Assembly (NCBI GenBank): GCA_021741245.1
Contig: JAIOYF010000023.1
Coordinates: 1-37,759 of the forward strand
Length of the DNA stretch: 37,759 bases
Reading direction: 5' to 3'
From: Paracoccaceae bacterium
Lineage (GTDB): Bacteria > Pseudomonadota > Alphaproteobacteria > Rhodobacterales > Rhodobacteraceae
Shown here: piece by piece, positions 17,919-26,781 of the stretch
Layout of the letters: each line of letters starts with the position of its first letter
How positions within the stretch are numbered: position 1 is the first letter of the stretch
Translations under genes and position numbers: made by a program
The notes under the pieces: model-generated
Told to the model about the DNA's origin: nothing
The model's input: the letters and a program-made list of their open reading frames with translations, nothing else
The model's database searches: none

Positions 17919-18598
17919 CCCAAGGCCCCCAAGACATCAGCCGATGTTGCAACCGCGCCAAAGACGCCGCCCTGCATCTTGACCATATCCAGTGCGGCAA
18001 GGTGGTTCTCCAGCTTGGTCGCGCCACAGCAATCCGACAAGATCAGGCATTCAAAGCCGCGATCATTCGCCTCACGCAGAGTGGTGTGCACACAGACATC
18101 GGTGGTGATCCCGGTCAGGATCAGGTTGCGGATGCCCTTGGTGCGCAAGATCAGCTCCAGATCGGTTGCGCAAAAGCTGCCCTTGCCGGGTTTGTCCAGC
18201 ACGGTTTCATGGGGCAGGGGGGGCAGTTCGGGGATGATTTCCCACCCCGGTTCCCCCCGCACAAGGATTTTGCCACAAGGCCCCGGATCGCCGATGCCCG
18301 CGCCAATCTGGCGGCTGCGCCAACGCTTGTTGGCGGGCAGGTCCGACAGGTCTGGCCTGTGCCCTTCGCGCGTGTGGATCACCGCCATCCCCTTGGCCCG
18401 CGCGGCGGCCATCACGGCACGGATCGGCGCAATGGGCGCGCGTGTCAGGCTGATGTCATAGCCCATCGCATCGACATAGCCCCCCGGCCCGCAGAAATCG
18501 GTCTGCATGTCGATCACGATCAGGGCTGTGTTTTCGGCACGGAAATCGCCGTCAAAGGGCCACAGATAGGGATCGGCGGCGATGGGGGCAAAGCTCAT
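17915..18598 (-). CDS. Biuret amidohydrolase-like isochorismatase-fold enzyme, copy 1
   Basis: The protein has 227 residues. The ATG at 18598 ([17 protein letters not shown]) overlaps the formamidase stop by ATGA. Catalytic residues are Asp30 ([10 protein letters not shown]), Lys136 ([10 protein letters not shown]) and Cys169 ([11 protein letters not shown]). The N-terminal YLWPFDGDF and the [15 protein letters not shown] and [11 protein letters not shown] segments are those of biuret hydrolases. BiuH cleaves biuret to allophanate and ammonia; biuret forms when carboxybiuret decarboxylates spontaneously. It sits immediately before the AtzD-like gene. Distinction from ureidoacrylate hydrolase-like enzymes rests on context. 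Confidence 0.83.
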   Translation of the reverse strand: MSFAPIAADPYLWPFDGDFRAENTALIVIDMQTDFCGPGGYVDAMGYDISLTRAPIAPIRAVMAAARAKGMAVIHTREGHRPDLSDLPANKRWRSRQIGAGIGDPGPCGKILVRGEPGWEIIPELPPLPHETVLDKPGKGSFCATDLELILRTKGIRNLILTGITTDVCVHTTLREANDRGFECLILSDCCGATKLENHLAALDMVKMQGGVFGAVATSADVLGALG

Positions 18599-19611
18599 TC
18601 CGCGGCCTTTCTGATACTTTCGCCAAACACCCGCGTCGGAGCCGCAAACCCGCATGAGGTGCCGTCAGTCACCTTGACCTCATCCTCCCACGGCAGGCGG
18701 TATTTGCCCGCCATCAGGTCTTGCATATAGGTATAGGGGCAATCTTGCGCGCCGCCCTTGACCGCCACATAGGCGCGGTGGCCGAATTGGTAGATGTTGT
18801 TTTCCACGCCCCAATGCACCCGCGCTTCGCGGATCAGATCGGGGCGCAGTTCGGCCACGATGATCTCATCCACCCGGCCGGAGGTGCCATGCGCAATCAC
18901 CGCGCCGTCAAAGTTGACGATCATTGCCTCGCCCATGCTGTCAAAGGTGCCGTCCGATCCGCACATGCAGACATTCGCCGTGGCCATCAGGTTGCAAAAC
19001 GCATTCGACTGGTTGGTAAAGCGCCAGCTGTCGCGGATGGGCGCGGTATAGCCTGCGGTGCGGATCATGATTTCGGCACCCTTATAGGCGCATTCGCGGG
19101 CCATTTCGGGGAACATGCCGTCATGGCAGATGATCAGCGCCAGCTTTGCGCCCTTTGGGCCATCAATCACCGGGATGCCGATATCGCCCGGCTCCCACGG
19201 CTCCACCGGCACCCAAGGGTGCATCTTGCGGTAATACAGACGTAGCTCGCCTGTGTCGTCGATGATCAGACCCGTGTTAAAGGGGTTGCCATCTGGATTG
19301 AACTCCATGATCGAAAAGCAGCCCCAGATCTGGTGCATGGCGCAGGCGGCCTTGAAGGCCGCCACTTCGGGGCCATCCATCGTGCACATGATGTCGGGGT
19401 TGGTGTCCATCGACAAACCATGCAGCGCGTATTCCGGGAACACGATCAGGTCCATCCCGGCCGTGTTGCGCCGCGCTTTGCCCACTAGTTCCACCACCCG
19501 CGCCGTCTGGCGCGCCAGATCGTCGGGTGTCACAACCACGGGCAGTTGCAACTGGCACAGGCCAATCACCACGCCATTCGGGCTTTTGTTCAAACCACCA
19601 AGTCCGTTCAT
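18595..19611 (-). CDS. amiF: Formamidase (AmiF-like, nitrilase superfamily)
   Basis: The protein has 338 residues from the ATG at 19611, preceded by AGGTGA. The nitrilase-fold triad is Glu60 ([11 protein letters not shown]), Lys129 (YYRKMHPW) and Cys162 ([11 protein letters not shown]). The whole sequence follows Helicobacter AmiF closely (334 residues there): [43 protein letters not shown] and [10 protein letters not shown]. AmiF hydrolyses formamide to formate and ammonia. In this operon it would supply ammonium, or remove a formyl-amide product. A wider aliphatic-amide range is possible, but the sequence is nearer AmiF than AmiE. Confidence 0.85.
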   Translation of the reverse strand: MNGLGGLNKSPNGVVIGLCQLQLPVVVTPDDLARQTARVVELVGKARRNTAGMDLIVFPEYALHGLSMDTNPDIMCTMDGPEVAAFKAACAMHQIWGCFSIMEFNPDGNPFNTGLIIDDTGELRLYYRKMHPWVPVEPWEPGDIGIPVIDGPKGAKLALIICHDGMFPEMARECAYKGAEIMIRTAGYTAPIRDSWRFTNQSNAFCNLMATANVCMCGSDGTFDSMGEAMIVNFDGAVIAHGTSGRVDEIIVAELRPDLIREARVHWGVENNIYQFGHRAYVAVKGGAQDCPYTYMQDLMAGKYRLPWEDEVKVTDGTSCGFAAPTRVFGESIRKAAE

Positions 19612-19619
19612 GGATCACC

Positions 19620-20540
19620 TCATTTGACGATGGAAAGTTCGCCCGGCGCGCTTTGCGCAGCCAGCCCAGCACGGGCCGAGGCGATCATGATGAAAAGGGT
19701 CAAGATGTAGGGGGCTGCGTTAAAGAAGTAATAGCCCTGACTGATCCCCACCGATTGCAGCGCAGGCCCGATGGCCCCCGCCGCCCCGAACAACAGCGCG
19801 GCCCAGACACAGCGCAGCGGGTTCCAGCGGGCAAAGATCACGAGGGCCACGGCCATCAGCCCTTGGCCCGAAGACAACCCCTCATTCCAGCTGCCGGGAT
19901 AGGACAGCGACAAAAAGGCCCCGCCGATCCCCGCAAGACCACCCCCCGCGACGGTCGCCAGAATGCGCACGCGCACCGGGTTCACCCCCATCGCACGGGC
20001 CGAGGCTTCGCTATCGCCCGTCATGCGCAAGATCAGGCCGGGGCGGGTATTGGCCAGCGCCCACCATAAAAGGACGGCAATCGCGATGCCCAGAAAGAAC
20101 AGCGGGTTGATCAGCAAGGCCTGCTTCAGCGCCGGATTCGACGACCACTCGCCCAGTGCCAGACCCTCCAGCCGGGGGGCCTGCGGCTGAATATAGGGCT
20201 TGCCGAAAAAGAACGCGGCCCCTGTGCCAAAGGACATCAGCGCAATCCCCACGGCGATGTCATTCACCCGTGGCAACGAGCAGATCACGCCATGCAGCAG
20301 GCCCAGAAACAGCCCCGCGCCACAGGCGGCAAGCACGCCCAGCCACGGCTGCCCGGTGTGAAACGACACCGCATAGGCCATCATGGCCCCCAGAACGAGG
20401 TTACCCTCCAGCCCCAGATTGATGCGACCCGATTTCTCGGTCAGCGTCTCGCCCAAGGCGACAAACAGATAGGGGGTCGAGACGCGGATCGCGCCCCCCA
20501 GCATGGCGATCAGCACGGTCAGAACCTCGGGCGACAGCAT
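19620..20540 (-). CDS. BMP-type ABC importer permease (second)
   Basis: The protein has 306 residues, starting at the ATG at 20540, overlapping the previous stop as TGATG. It is a polytopic inner-membrane protein of the BPD_transp_2 type (YufQ/NupQ group) with GETLTEKSGRINLGLEGNLVLGAM near the N-terminus and the EASARAMGVNPVRVRILA coupling-loop motif near residue 180. The last cytoplasmic segment ends soon after the final helix (LTLFIMIASARAG). It pairs with the 20540-21637 product to form the heterodimeric channel. Confidence 0.88.
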   Translation of the reverse strand: MLSPEVLTVLIAMLGGAIRVSTPYLFVALGETLTEKSGRINLGLEGNLVLGAMMAYAVSFHTGQPWLGVLAACGAGLFLGLLHGVICSLPRVNDIAVGIALMSFGTGAAFFFGKPYIQPQAPRLEGLALGEWSSNPALKQALLINPLFFLGIAIAVLLWWALANTRPGLILRMTGDSEASARAMGVNPVRVRILATVAGGGLAGIGGAFLSLSYPGSWNEGLSSGQGLMAVALVIFARWNPLRCVWAALLFGAAGAIGPALQSVGISQGYYFFNAAPYILTLFIMIASARAGLAAQSAPGELSIVK

Positions 20541-21637
20541 CAGCGGGCCTCCCTTTCGCGAAAGATCGCCAAACGCCCGTGCAGCGTGTCAGAGGCCAAG
20601 AGCAGCACAAAGATCAAACCCTGAAGCAGCGCCGAGGTTGCATCCGGCAGCCCCATCCGCCGCTGGATCAACCCGCCCGATGCCTCGATCGCGCCAAACA
20701 GGATGGCGATGGGGACAATGGCAAGCGGATTGTGCCGCCCCAGAAAGCTGACCAAAATCCCCGCAAAGCCATAGCCCGCCACAAGCGAGGCATTGGCCTG
20801 CCCGTGAATGGCGGTGACCTCGAAAAACCCTGCAAGCCCCGCGCAAGCGCCCGAAATTGCGGAACAGGCAAGGATCAGCCCGCCCACCGGCAGCCCTTGG
20901 GCCTTGGCCGCACGCGGGTTGCCCCCGGTCACACGGGCGGCAAAGCCAAAGGTGGTGCGCGCCATCAGCACCCAAAGTGCGACTGCCAGAACCAGCCCCG
21001 CAACAAAGCCCCAATGCACGTCCGTTCCCGGAATGCTGCCCACCATATAGTCTTTGCCGATGGGCGTGGTGGAGGGTTTGTTGGCGCTGCCCGGATCGCG
21101 CAGCAGCCCCTCGACGAAAAAGCTCATGGTCGCAATCGCGATATAGGTCAGCAAAAGCGAAGAGATCGTCTCATTCACCGACCGCGCATGGCGCAGCCAG
21201 CCGACGATCATGATCAGACCCGCCCCCGTGGCCATCGCGGCCACCGCCACCAAGGGCAGCGTCAGGCCCACAGGCACGCCAAGGGCAATCAGCGGCAGCG
21301 CCGTTACCGCCGCGGCAAAGCCGCCCAAGACCAGCGCCCCTTCGGCCCCGATCATGGTCAGGCCGATGATGGCAGGCACCGCAAAGGCAAGGGCCGTCAA
21401 GATGATGGGAGAAGAGCGTTGCAAAGTATTCTGGATCGAAAAGGACGAACCAAACCCACCTTGCCAGATCAGGGCAAAGAACTGTCCGGGGGATTTGCCC
21501 AAGAACAGCAAGAACAGGGAAAACAATGCCGCCGCCGCACAGACCGATGCCAGCGGAATGACAATCGCCTCTGCCGTCATGCGCAGTCTTGCGCCACCAA
21601 CCGCCACAGCTGCTGTGGGCTTTAATGTGCCGTCCAC
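20540..21637 (-). CDS. BMP-type ABC importer permease (first)
   Basis: The protein has 365 residues. I place the start at the GTG at 21637, which has GGGGAG six bases upstream; the longer upstream frame has no such site. About ten hydrophobic segments are seen from residue 25 on, with TMIGAEGALVLGGFAA (the permease hallmark AEGxL) and GGNPRAAKAQGLPVGGLI, the coupling loop of the YufP/NupP group. It is the partner of the second permease. It lies 73 bases after the binding-protein gene, a small gap within the operon. Confidence 0.86.
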   Translation of the reverse strand: MDGTLKPTAAVAVGGARLRMTAEAIVIPLASVCAAAALFSLFLLFLGKSPGQFFALIWQGGFGSSFSIQNTLQRSSPIILTALAFAVPAIIGLTMIGAEGALVLGGFAAAVTALPLIALGVPVGLTLPLVAVAAMATGAGLIMIVGWLRHARSVNETISSLLLTYIAIATMSFFVEGLLRDPGSANKPSTTPIGKDYMVGSIPGTDVHWGFVAGLVLAVALWVLMARTTFGFAARVTGGNPRAAKAQGLPVGGLILACSAISGACAGLAGFFEVTAIHGQANASLVAGYGFAGILVSFLGRHNPLAIVPIAILFGAIEASGGLIQRRMGLPDATSALLQGLIFVLLLASDTLHGRLAIFREREAR

Positions 21638-21710
21638 CCGAAACTCCCCTATCACGCCCCCAAGTGAAAGACGGGCGGGACAAAGCCCGCCCGCAACATC
21701 CTTGTGGGGG

Positions 21711-22826
21711 TCAGGTGGTGGAACCGATGACGCCCTCAAGCAGATAGCCCATGCCATCAAGGAAGGGGTCATAGTTGTCATAGATCTTGTCGATCACAAC
21801 GTTGCCTGCGTTGTCTTTCAAGGGGCCTGCATAGATCGGCTTGCCTGCCTTAAGATCGGCAATCGCGGCGTCGGCGGCGGCAATCGCCTCAGGCGTGGCC
21901 CCCGCGCCATAGGCGGTGTTGCGCACCATGTCATTGTGATAGCCGCCGACCACGACGTTGGGCAGCGCCTCGCCCTTGGCCAGCATGTCGGCATACATGG
22001 TGTAGATGGTTTCCCACTTGTATTCCGCCCCGGTGATAAAGCCGTTTGGCGCCAGTGCCGCCTGACTTGCGTTATGGCCGCAGCACTTGACGCCGCGCGC
22101 CTCGGCGGTCTCGATCACCACTTTCGGGCCATCGACATGGCAGGTCAGAACATCACAGCCCGCGTCAACCAGCGCATTCGCCGCCTCTGCCTCGCGCACG
22201 GGCAGCGACCAGTCGCCGGTAAAGATGACCTGAACCGTCGCATCCGGCCGGACCGAGCGCGCACCCAGCAGGACCGAATTGATGTTGGACAGAACCGTTG
22301 GAATGGGCTTGGCCGCGACAAAGCCGATCTTGCCCGTGGTTGACGACAGGGCCGCCGCCACACCGTCAACGAAATGCGCCTGATTGAGATAGCAGAAATA
22401 GCCGCCAAGGTTCATCGGGTGCTTGTCCGCACTCCACAATGGGGCGGCGTGGCGGAACTGGATGTCGGGGTATTTGTTCGCCAGATCAACCATGAAGGGG
22501 TCGAAATAACCAAACGAGGTGCCAAGGATCAGCGTGGCCCCGTCAAGGTTGATCATCGATTCCATGGATTTGGCGCAGGCGCCGGTTTCGGGGACATTCT
22601 CTTCCTCGACCACCGTCACCCCCGGCACGCCCTTAAGGATATCCATGGAAACAGCGTGGGCTTGGTTCCAGCCAAAATCATCCTTTGGCCCGACATAGAC
22701 CACCCCGATGGTCAGCGCCTCTTGGGCAAGGGCCGCACGGGGCAGGCCAAAGGGCAGCATCGCCGCCCCAAGACCGGCGGCACTGGTTTTCAAAAGGCTA
22801 CGGCGCGTAAGTCTTGCAGATGACAT
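21711..22826 (-). CDS. BMP-family substrate-binding lipoprotein-like protein (Tat-exported)
   Basis: The protein has 371 residues from the ATG at 22826, with AGGGGA eight bases upstream. The N-terminus TRRSLLKTSAAGLGAAM is a twin-arginine signal with cleavage near ALAQ; there is no lipobox Cys, so the protein is probably free in the periplasm. The mature part is a BMP/PnrA-like binding protein (VVYVGPKDDFGWNQAHA, LILGTSFGYFDPFMVDLANKYP, GKIGFVAAKPIP, ALVDAGCDVLTCHVDGP). Members bind purine nucleosides or other small heterocycles. Here the ligand is predicted to be cyanuric acid or a related cyclic imide, from the operon content. It is the first gene of the operon. Confidence 0.88.
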   Translation of the reverse strand: MSSARLTRRSLLKTSAAGLGAAMLPFGLPRAALAQEALTIGVVYVGPKDDFGWNQAHAVSMDILKGVPGVTVVEEENVPETGACAKSMESMINLDGATLILGTSFGYFDPFMVDLANKYPDIQFRHAAPLWSADKHPMNLGGYFCYLNQAHFVDGVAAALSSTTGKIGFVAAKPIPTVLSNINSVLLGARSVRPDATVQVIFTGDWSLPVREAEAANALVDAGCDVLTCHVDGPKVVIETAEARGVKCCGHNASQAALAPNGFITGAEYKWETIYTMYADMLAKGEALPNVVVGGYHNDMVRNTAYGAGATPEAIAAADAAIADLKAGKPIYAGPLKDNAGNVVIDKIYDNYDPFLDGMGYLLEGVIGSTT

Positions 22827-23142
22827 CCCGAAAATCCCCTGTTGGTGTTTTGCTTTTCAACAGTGGATTGCCTGCGCGGAGCTTGCGTCAAATACCAAGA
22901 TGCCTGCCGTGCAGGTGCAGCAAGGAACGCATAAAGGTTCATCGCTTTCCGCAGCAGCTTGCGGGGAAATGCGGCACTTGGCTGAATATGGGACAGGTGC
23001 GGCCAAAACTTGCACAGATTCTGGCCAGACTCAGGGCCGCGCAGGAGGGCCATCAAAAGCAGATTGCCCGCGTGCGATCAGGTGACCCATGCCCAAAATG
23101 CTGTCGACCGAACGCCAGTTTCCCGGCGATCGGTCTTTGACA
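22827..23142. other. Intergenic region with presumed promoter of the triazine operon
   Basis: This 316-base region lies upstream of the binding-protein gene and downstream of the second VPLPA-CTERM gene. On the minus strand a TTGACG occurs about 70 bases before the start, with only a poor -10 match 17 bases later. A 10-base palindrome TCTGGCCAGA is present near 23022-23031. I see no riboswitch fold that I can name and no obvious LysR-type box. Confidence 0.3.
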
Positions 23143-23688
23143 TTACGCTGCCACGGAACCGCGGCCCGTCAACTTGCGCCTACGCGACGCGAACACTCCA
23201 AACCCAACAAGGGCTGATCCCAAGAACAACCCCGAGGCTGGAACCGGAATGGCCGGGAGCGGATCTGTCTGAAAAGACAAGGTGATGGGAACCGGGTTCG
23301 AGATACCGTCACTGAAGAAGATTGAGAAAACATCCCCCGCCATCAGCGACAAGCCTGCAAGGAAGCCACCGCCAAAGGCTGTGTTTCCCGACGTCAGAAT
23401 CGTTGTGAACGGGTTCGTGCCCGGCGAGGTGAACCCGAACGTTATATCTTCGATATCCCCCCCTTCGCTGTTCCCGGTGCCTGACAAGGCAAAGGAAACA
23501 ATCTTGAGGTCTTCCAAGGCCGTATAGCGGAACTCGACCTCTTCACCCGGCAAAATTACCTGCGCTTCGTTCACGATCGAACCAACAGACAAGTTCGAAT
23601 TATAGGTAACTGTGGCTGCATTTGCGGTTGGAGCCAACAAAAGAAGTGCAGCCACAGCAATGAGTTGGTTTCGTCCGGCAATGGCCAT
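23143..23688 (-). CDS. VPLPA/PEP-CTERM-like exported protein
   Basis: The protein has 181 residues. The ATG at 23688 (MAIAGRNQLIAVAALLLLAP) starts a clear signal peptide ending at ANAA; an AGGA lies upstream, and longer starts would bury the signal. The body is beta-rich and Gly/Ser/Thr-rich, with a DPLPAIPVPASGLFLGSALV tail followed by a helix and RRRK, a variant of the VPLPA sorting tail. It has no Cys. It is monocistronic and probably an extracellular or surface protein processed by the same exosortase system as the 6241-6906 product. The body family is not recognised. Confidence 0.75.
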   Translation of the reverse strand: MAIAGRNQLIAVAALLLLAPTANAATVTYNSNLSVGSIVNEAQVILPGEEVEFRYTALEDLKIVSFALSGTGNSEGGDIEDITFGFTSPGTNPFTTILTSGNTAFGGGFLAGLSLMAGDVFSIFFSDGISNPVPITLSFQTDPLPAIPVPASGLFLGSALVGFGVFASRRRKLTGRGSVAA

Positions 23689-24177
23689 TCTGAAAATCCT
23701 TTCCAAGAGTGTGTTTGCAAGGTCTACGGAGAATCCGTACCTAAACATGCAACTTGACGGTGTGTCCGAAATTAACACAAATCAGCCTTTGAGGCAAATT
23801 CCGGCGGCCAAAACACGTTTCTCGGCTTCTGTGATCGGAAGGTTTCTACCGGCACATTCGCCTTTGTCGTGGTCGATTATCATCGGATTTCCGGGCTTGC
23901 GCGATGGGGTTCCATCGAGAAATCGCAAGCCGCATACCCTAAACAAAGACTCAACGCGGGCGTTTCAACATGATCTTGATGCGTCGCCGAAGCTGGCACC
24001 CACGCACCCTTGCTGTGCTACTGCCTTGGGAACAGAAACGTTACTGCAACTGAAAGGTGCATTTATGTGGTTTCCGAAGGGCAATACCTCTGATATGTAT
24101 TTGAGATACACCAAAGGTTGCGCAACGAGTCTGGTGATTTGGTTCCCGATAATATCCTTTAAAATGAAGGAGGGGTC
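23689..24177. other. Divergent intergenic region
   Basis: This 489-base region separates the second VPLPA-CTERM gene (minus) from the MetOD1-like/kinase unit (plus). It is less GC-rich than the coding regions. It contains the TACGGA palindrome near 23725 and a strong Shine-Dalgarno (AAGGAGGGG) just before 24178. I see no convincing gene in it; open frames there have no protein-like composition. Confidence 0.4.
23725..23739. promoter_or_regulatory. Perfect palindrome TACGGA-gaa-TCCGTA
   Basis: Six-base arms with a 3-base centre lie 37 bases upstream of the VPLPA-CTERM-like start at 23688. Position and symmetry suggest an operator for a dimeric regulator. The regulator is unknown. Confidence 0.4.
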
Positions 24178-24672
24178 ATGGCTCAGCTCACTCGAGAAGA
24201 ATTCGTTCTGGATCTGGTCAGAGACGTTTCCGGTACATTGGAAGACATCATTGGCCTCGAAGAGGCCGAAGGATATCTTGCCGTCGTCGGCCATATGATG
24301 GGCGAGCGGCTTTATGAGATGTATCGTGCCATTCCCGCCGAAGAAATTTCGCCAGAACGCATCCCCGATGTTCTGGTCGATCTCAAACGACGCATCGGCG
24401 GCAGTTTCGCAGTTGAGTCGATTGACGAGAAATCAGTGACCTTTGTGAACCATGACTGCCCCTTTGGCGCGCGGGTAGAGGGTCGGAAATCCCTGTGCAT
24501 GATGACGTCGAACGTGTTTGGCTACATCACCGCCGAAAGCCGTGGATACGCAAAGGTTGAACTGCAAAAAACAATCGCGGCAGGCGATGGAATGTGCCGT
24601 GTCGTCGTCCATTTTGAGCGAACAGACACGGATGGTCGCGAATATTACGGCAAAAGTGGGCTAGGGGTATGA
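24178..24672 (+). CDS. Methanogen output domain 1 (MetOD1)-like sensory protein
   Basis: The protein has 164 residues; the start is fixed by AAGGAGGGG seven bases before the ATG. It is a small cytoplasmic protein with an N-terminal helical part (EEFVLDLVRDVSGTLEDIIG) and a C-terminal alpha/beta part containing NHDCPFGARVEGRKSLCMMTSNVFGYITAE ahead of AAGDGMCRVVVHF. Its three Cys follow the pattern of the MetOD1 / V4R-like group, which may bind a metal or small ligand. The stop lies one base from the GTG start of the hybrid kinase, so the two are coupled. I infer that it is the sensor or co-regulator of that kinase. The family name is from memory of the motif, so moderately sure. Confidence 0.65.
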   Translation: MAQLTREEFVLDLVRDVSGTLEDIIGLEEAEGYLAVVGHMMGERLYEMYRAIPAEEISPERIPDVLVDLKRRIGGSFAVESIDEKSVTFVNHDCPFGARVEGRKSLCMMTSNVFGYITAESRGYAKVELQKTIAAGDGMCRVVVHFERTDTDGREYYGKSGLGV

Positions 24673-24673
24673 T

Positions 24674-26566
24674 GTGCGGATTGCCAGCGCCATTCTAGAG
24701 GCTGAACTCTCGCCCGCGGCAATATTGACTGCAGATGGAAACGTACAGGCCTGCAACGCAGCCTTTCGGTCCCATGTTGGCTTCGAATTTTTAAGCGACC
24801 AGTTTCGCAGAAGCTTACGCATCAGTTTGGGCACAAACGGGCCCGTGCCCTGTGGCGTCAGAAAGCATGACGGGGTCGTTGTCCGTGGCAAGCTTTTCGG
24901 CCTTGAGGGATATGGGCAAAACAGAATCTTCCTGTTGCGGGTCCTCTTGGCCGGGGCCGAGCAAAAGTTTCAACATCTGACAGAGCGGATTAACCAACGC
25001 AACGCGGACCTGTCGCAAAAATCCCGCGATGAAAGCATGTTTGGGCATATTCTGAACGCAACCGTGGAAGGCATTTTGGTAGCCGACTCAGCGGGGCGGG
25101 TCATTGAAAGCAACGTGGCCCTTGCCAATATGCTGGGGCCGATTGACCATTTGGATCAGGTCTTTCCTCAGCGGGGATGGCAAAAGCACTTTCTTCTCCA
25201 AGACGCAAAAGCAGACGGCAAACCCATTCCGATAAAGTTTCGCAAGCCGTCAGACGAAGACCTGTTTGCCGAAATCACCATGGGGAAAGCAAAGACCATT
25301 GATGAAACCCTGTTTGTTTTTGTGTTTCATGATGTCACCGACCGCATCAAGCTCGAGACCGCAAACGCAGCGGCGGATGAGGCGGATCGGCAAATGAAAA
25401 TCGCGCAGTTGCGCGACGAAGCCAAATCACGGTTCCTCAGCGTCATCAGCCATGAATTGCGAACCCCGCTGCATGGGATCATCTCGGCGCTGGATTTGAT
25501 CGAGCAACACGGCATTCAAGATCCTGACCTGCAGGAACTCTTCCAGATTGCCGCGAAATCCAGCGAAGCGGCCCTCACCCAAGTGAACCGGATCCTTGAA
25601 ATCACCCGGTTGGAAGCCCGGATAGGGTCGGACTTGGTGAGTGATAGCTTTAATCCTGCCAATCTGGTCCGCAATGTCATCAAGCAGCAGCAGGCTTTTG
25701 CCACGAAGAACAGCAATGCCGTCAGCATGGTTTTCTCTGGCCTGAAAGAGATCCACGTCACCGGGGACGCGTATCTTTTTCTTCAAATCGTTCAAAACTT
25801 GGTCAGCAACGCGTTGAAGTTTACCAAGAAGGGCAGCGTTGATGTCGCTCTTCAGATCGCGGCGGCACATCACAACAAGTGCGACATTGATTTTTCGGTT
25901 TCCGACTCCGGCGTCGGTTTTGACGTTTCGCAAACGGATAGGTTGTTGCGCGAATTTGAAACCGGCAATGACCGCTACTCGCGCATAGAAGACGGCGCGG
26001 GCATTGGTTTGGCTCTGGTCCGCAGAGCCGTGGCGCGGATGTCGGGCACGTTGCTGATCGATTCAACCCCGGGCAAGGGGTCGTCTTTCCGCGTCAAGCT
26101 GACCCTTGAACGTGGGGAAGGGCCCACACAGGACGTTGTGGCCGTTGTGCCAACCAGCGATTCATCAAGCTATAAGCTTGATGTCTTGGTCGCGGATGAC
26201 ACGGCAATCAATCGCGATGTCTTGCAGCGATTGCTTGAAAGGTTCGGCTGTCGAACATGGACCGCAGAAAATGGACAGACAGCGCTCGACCTCCTCGCTG
26301 ATCGCGTGTTCAATATCGTGTTCATGGATGTCAGCATGCCCGAAGTCGACGGTATCGAAGCGACCCGGCGCTTTCGCCTGACAGAACAGCACAGCAGAAC
26401 GACAATCATCGGTGTGACAGCACATAGTGATCCTGAAACCCGCATGCTTTGCCTTCAGGCAGGTATGGATGACGTCGTGGTCAAGCCGTTTCGAACAGCC
26501 GCACTGGAAGCGCATTTGAAACGCAGTCGCGATAAAGACGCGACGCAAACAACCAAGCCGCATTAA
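24674..26566 (+). CDS. Soluble hybrid histidine kinase with C-terminal receiver
   Basis: The protein has 630 residues from a GTG at 24674, one base after the upstream stop. There is no transmembrane segment. The order is: N-terminal PAS-like segment (1-95), coiled coil (95-120), PAS (122-225), HisKA with phospho-acceptor His260 (FLSVISHELRTPLHG), HATPase with N box (NLVSNALKF, 375-383), G1 box DSGVGF and G2 box GAGIGLALVRR, then a REC domain (502-615) with Asp552 (IVFMDVSMPEVDG), acidic pair DD508-509 and Lys604. No HPt domain is fused, so phosphate probably passes to a separate HPt/regulator or returns by reverse transfer. The cytoplasmic location suits the MetOD1-like partner as input. Confidence 0.9.
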   Translation: MRIASAILEAELSPAAILTADGNVQACNAAFRSHVGFEFLSDQFRRSLRISLGTNGPVPCGVRKHDGVVVRGKLFGLEGYGQNRIFLLRVLLAGAEQKFQHLTERINQRNADLSQKSRDESMFGHILNATVEGILVADSAGRVIESNVALANMLGPIDHLDQVFPQRGWQKHFLLQDAKADGKPIPIKFRKPSDEDLFAEITMGKAKTIDETLFVFVFHDVTDRIKLETANAAADEADRQMKIAQLRDEAKSRFLSVISHELRTPLHGIISALDLIEQHGIQDPDLQELFQIAAKSSEAALTQVNRILEITRLEARIGSDLVSDSFNPANLVRNVIKQQQAFATKNSNAVSMVFSGLKEIHVTGDAYLFLQIVQNLVSNALKFTKKGSVDVALQIAAAHHNKCDIDFSVSDSGVGFDVSQTDRLLREFETGNDRYSRIEDGAGIGLALVRRAVARMSGTLLIDSTPGKGSSFRVKLTLERGEGPTQDVVAVVPTSDSSSYKLDVLVADDTAINRDVLQRLLERFGCRTWTAENGQTALDLLADRVFNIVFMDVSMPEVDGIEATRRFRLTEQHSRTTIIGVTAHSDPETRMLCLQAGMDDVVVKPFRTAALEAHLKRSRDKDATQTTKPH

Positions 26567-26571
26567 GGCTG

Positions 26572-26608
26572 AAGCCAAGGTTGGCGCTCAAATCGACCAG
26601 CTTGGCTT
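26572..26608. terminator. Inverted repeat between convergent genes
   Basis: AAGCCAAG (26572-26579) and CTTGGCTT (26601-26608) form an 8-bp stem with a 21-base loop, six bases after the kinase stop. There is no strong T-run. It may act as a weak terminator between the kinase and the convergent crotonase gene. The remainder to 26781 shows no gene. Confidence 0.35.
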
Positions 26609-26781
26609 GATTTCCCGCAAATCTGACCGCAATCGCGTCCCGCGCATGCCCGGGCATCAATCCACGCAATATCCGGGTCGCCAAAGATCAGGAACGCCTC
26701 GTGATAGATTGACCCAAATTGTGTTGCCGGCCCATTGAACGCGGGTCTATCGTCTGGGACCAAAAGGGTCGCCCTTATAGG

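Noticed and set aside
22827-23142. Riboswitch (guanidine or purine type) before the triazine operon
   Set aside because: I looked for the known conserved loops on the minus strand and did not find them.
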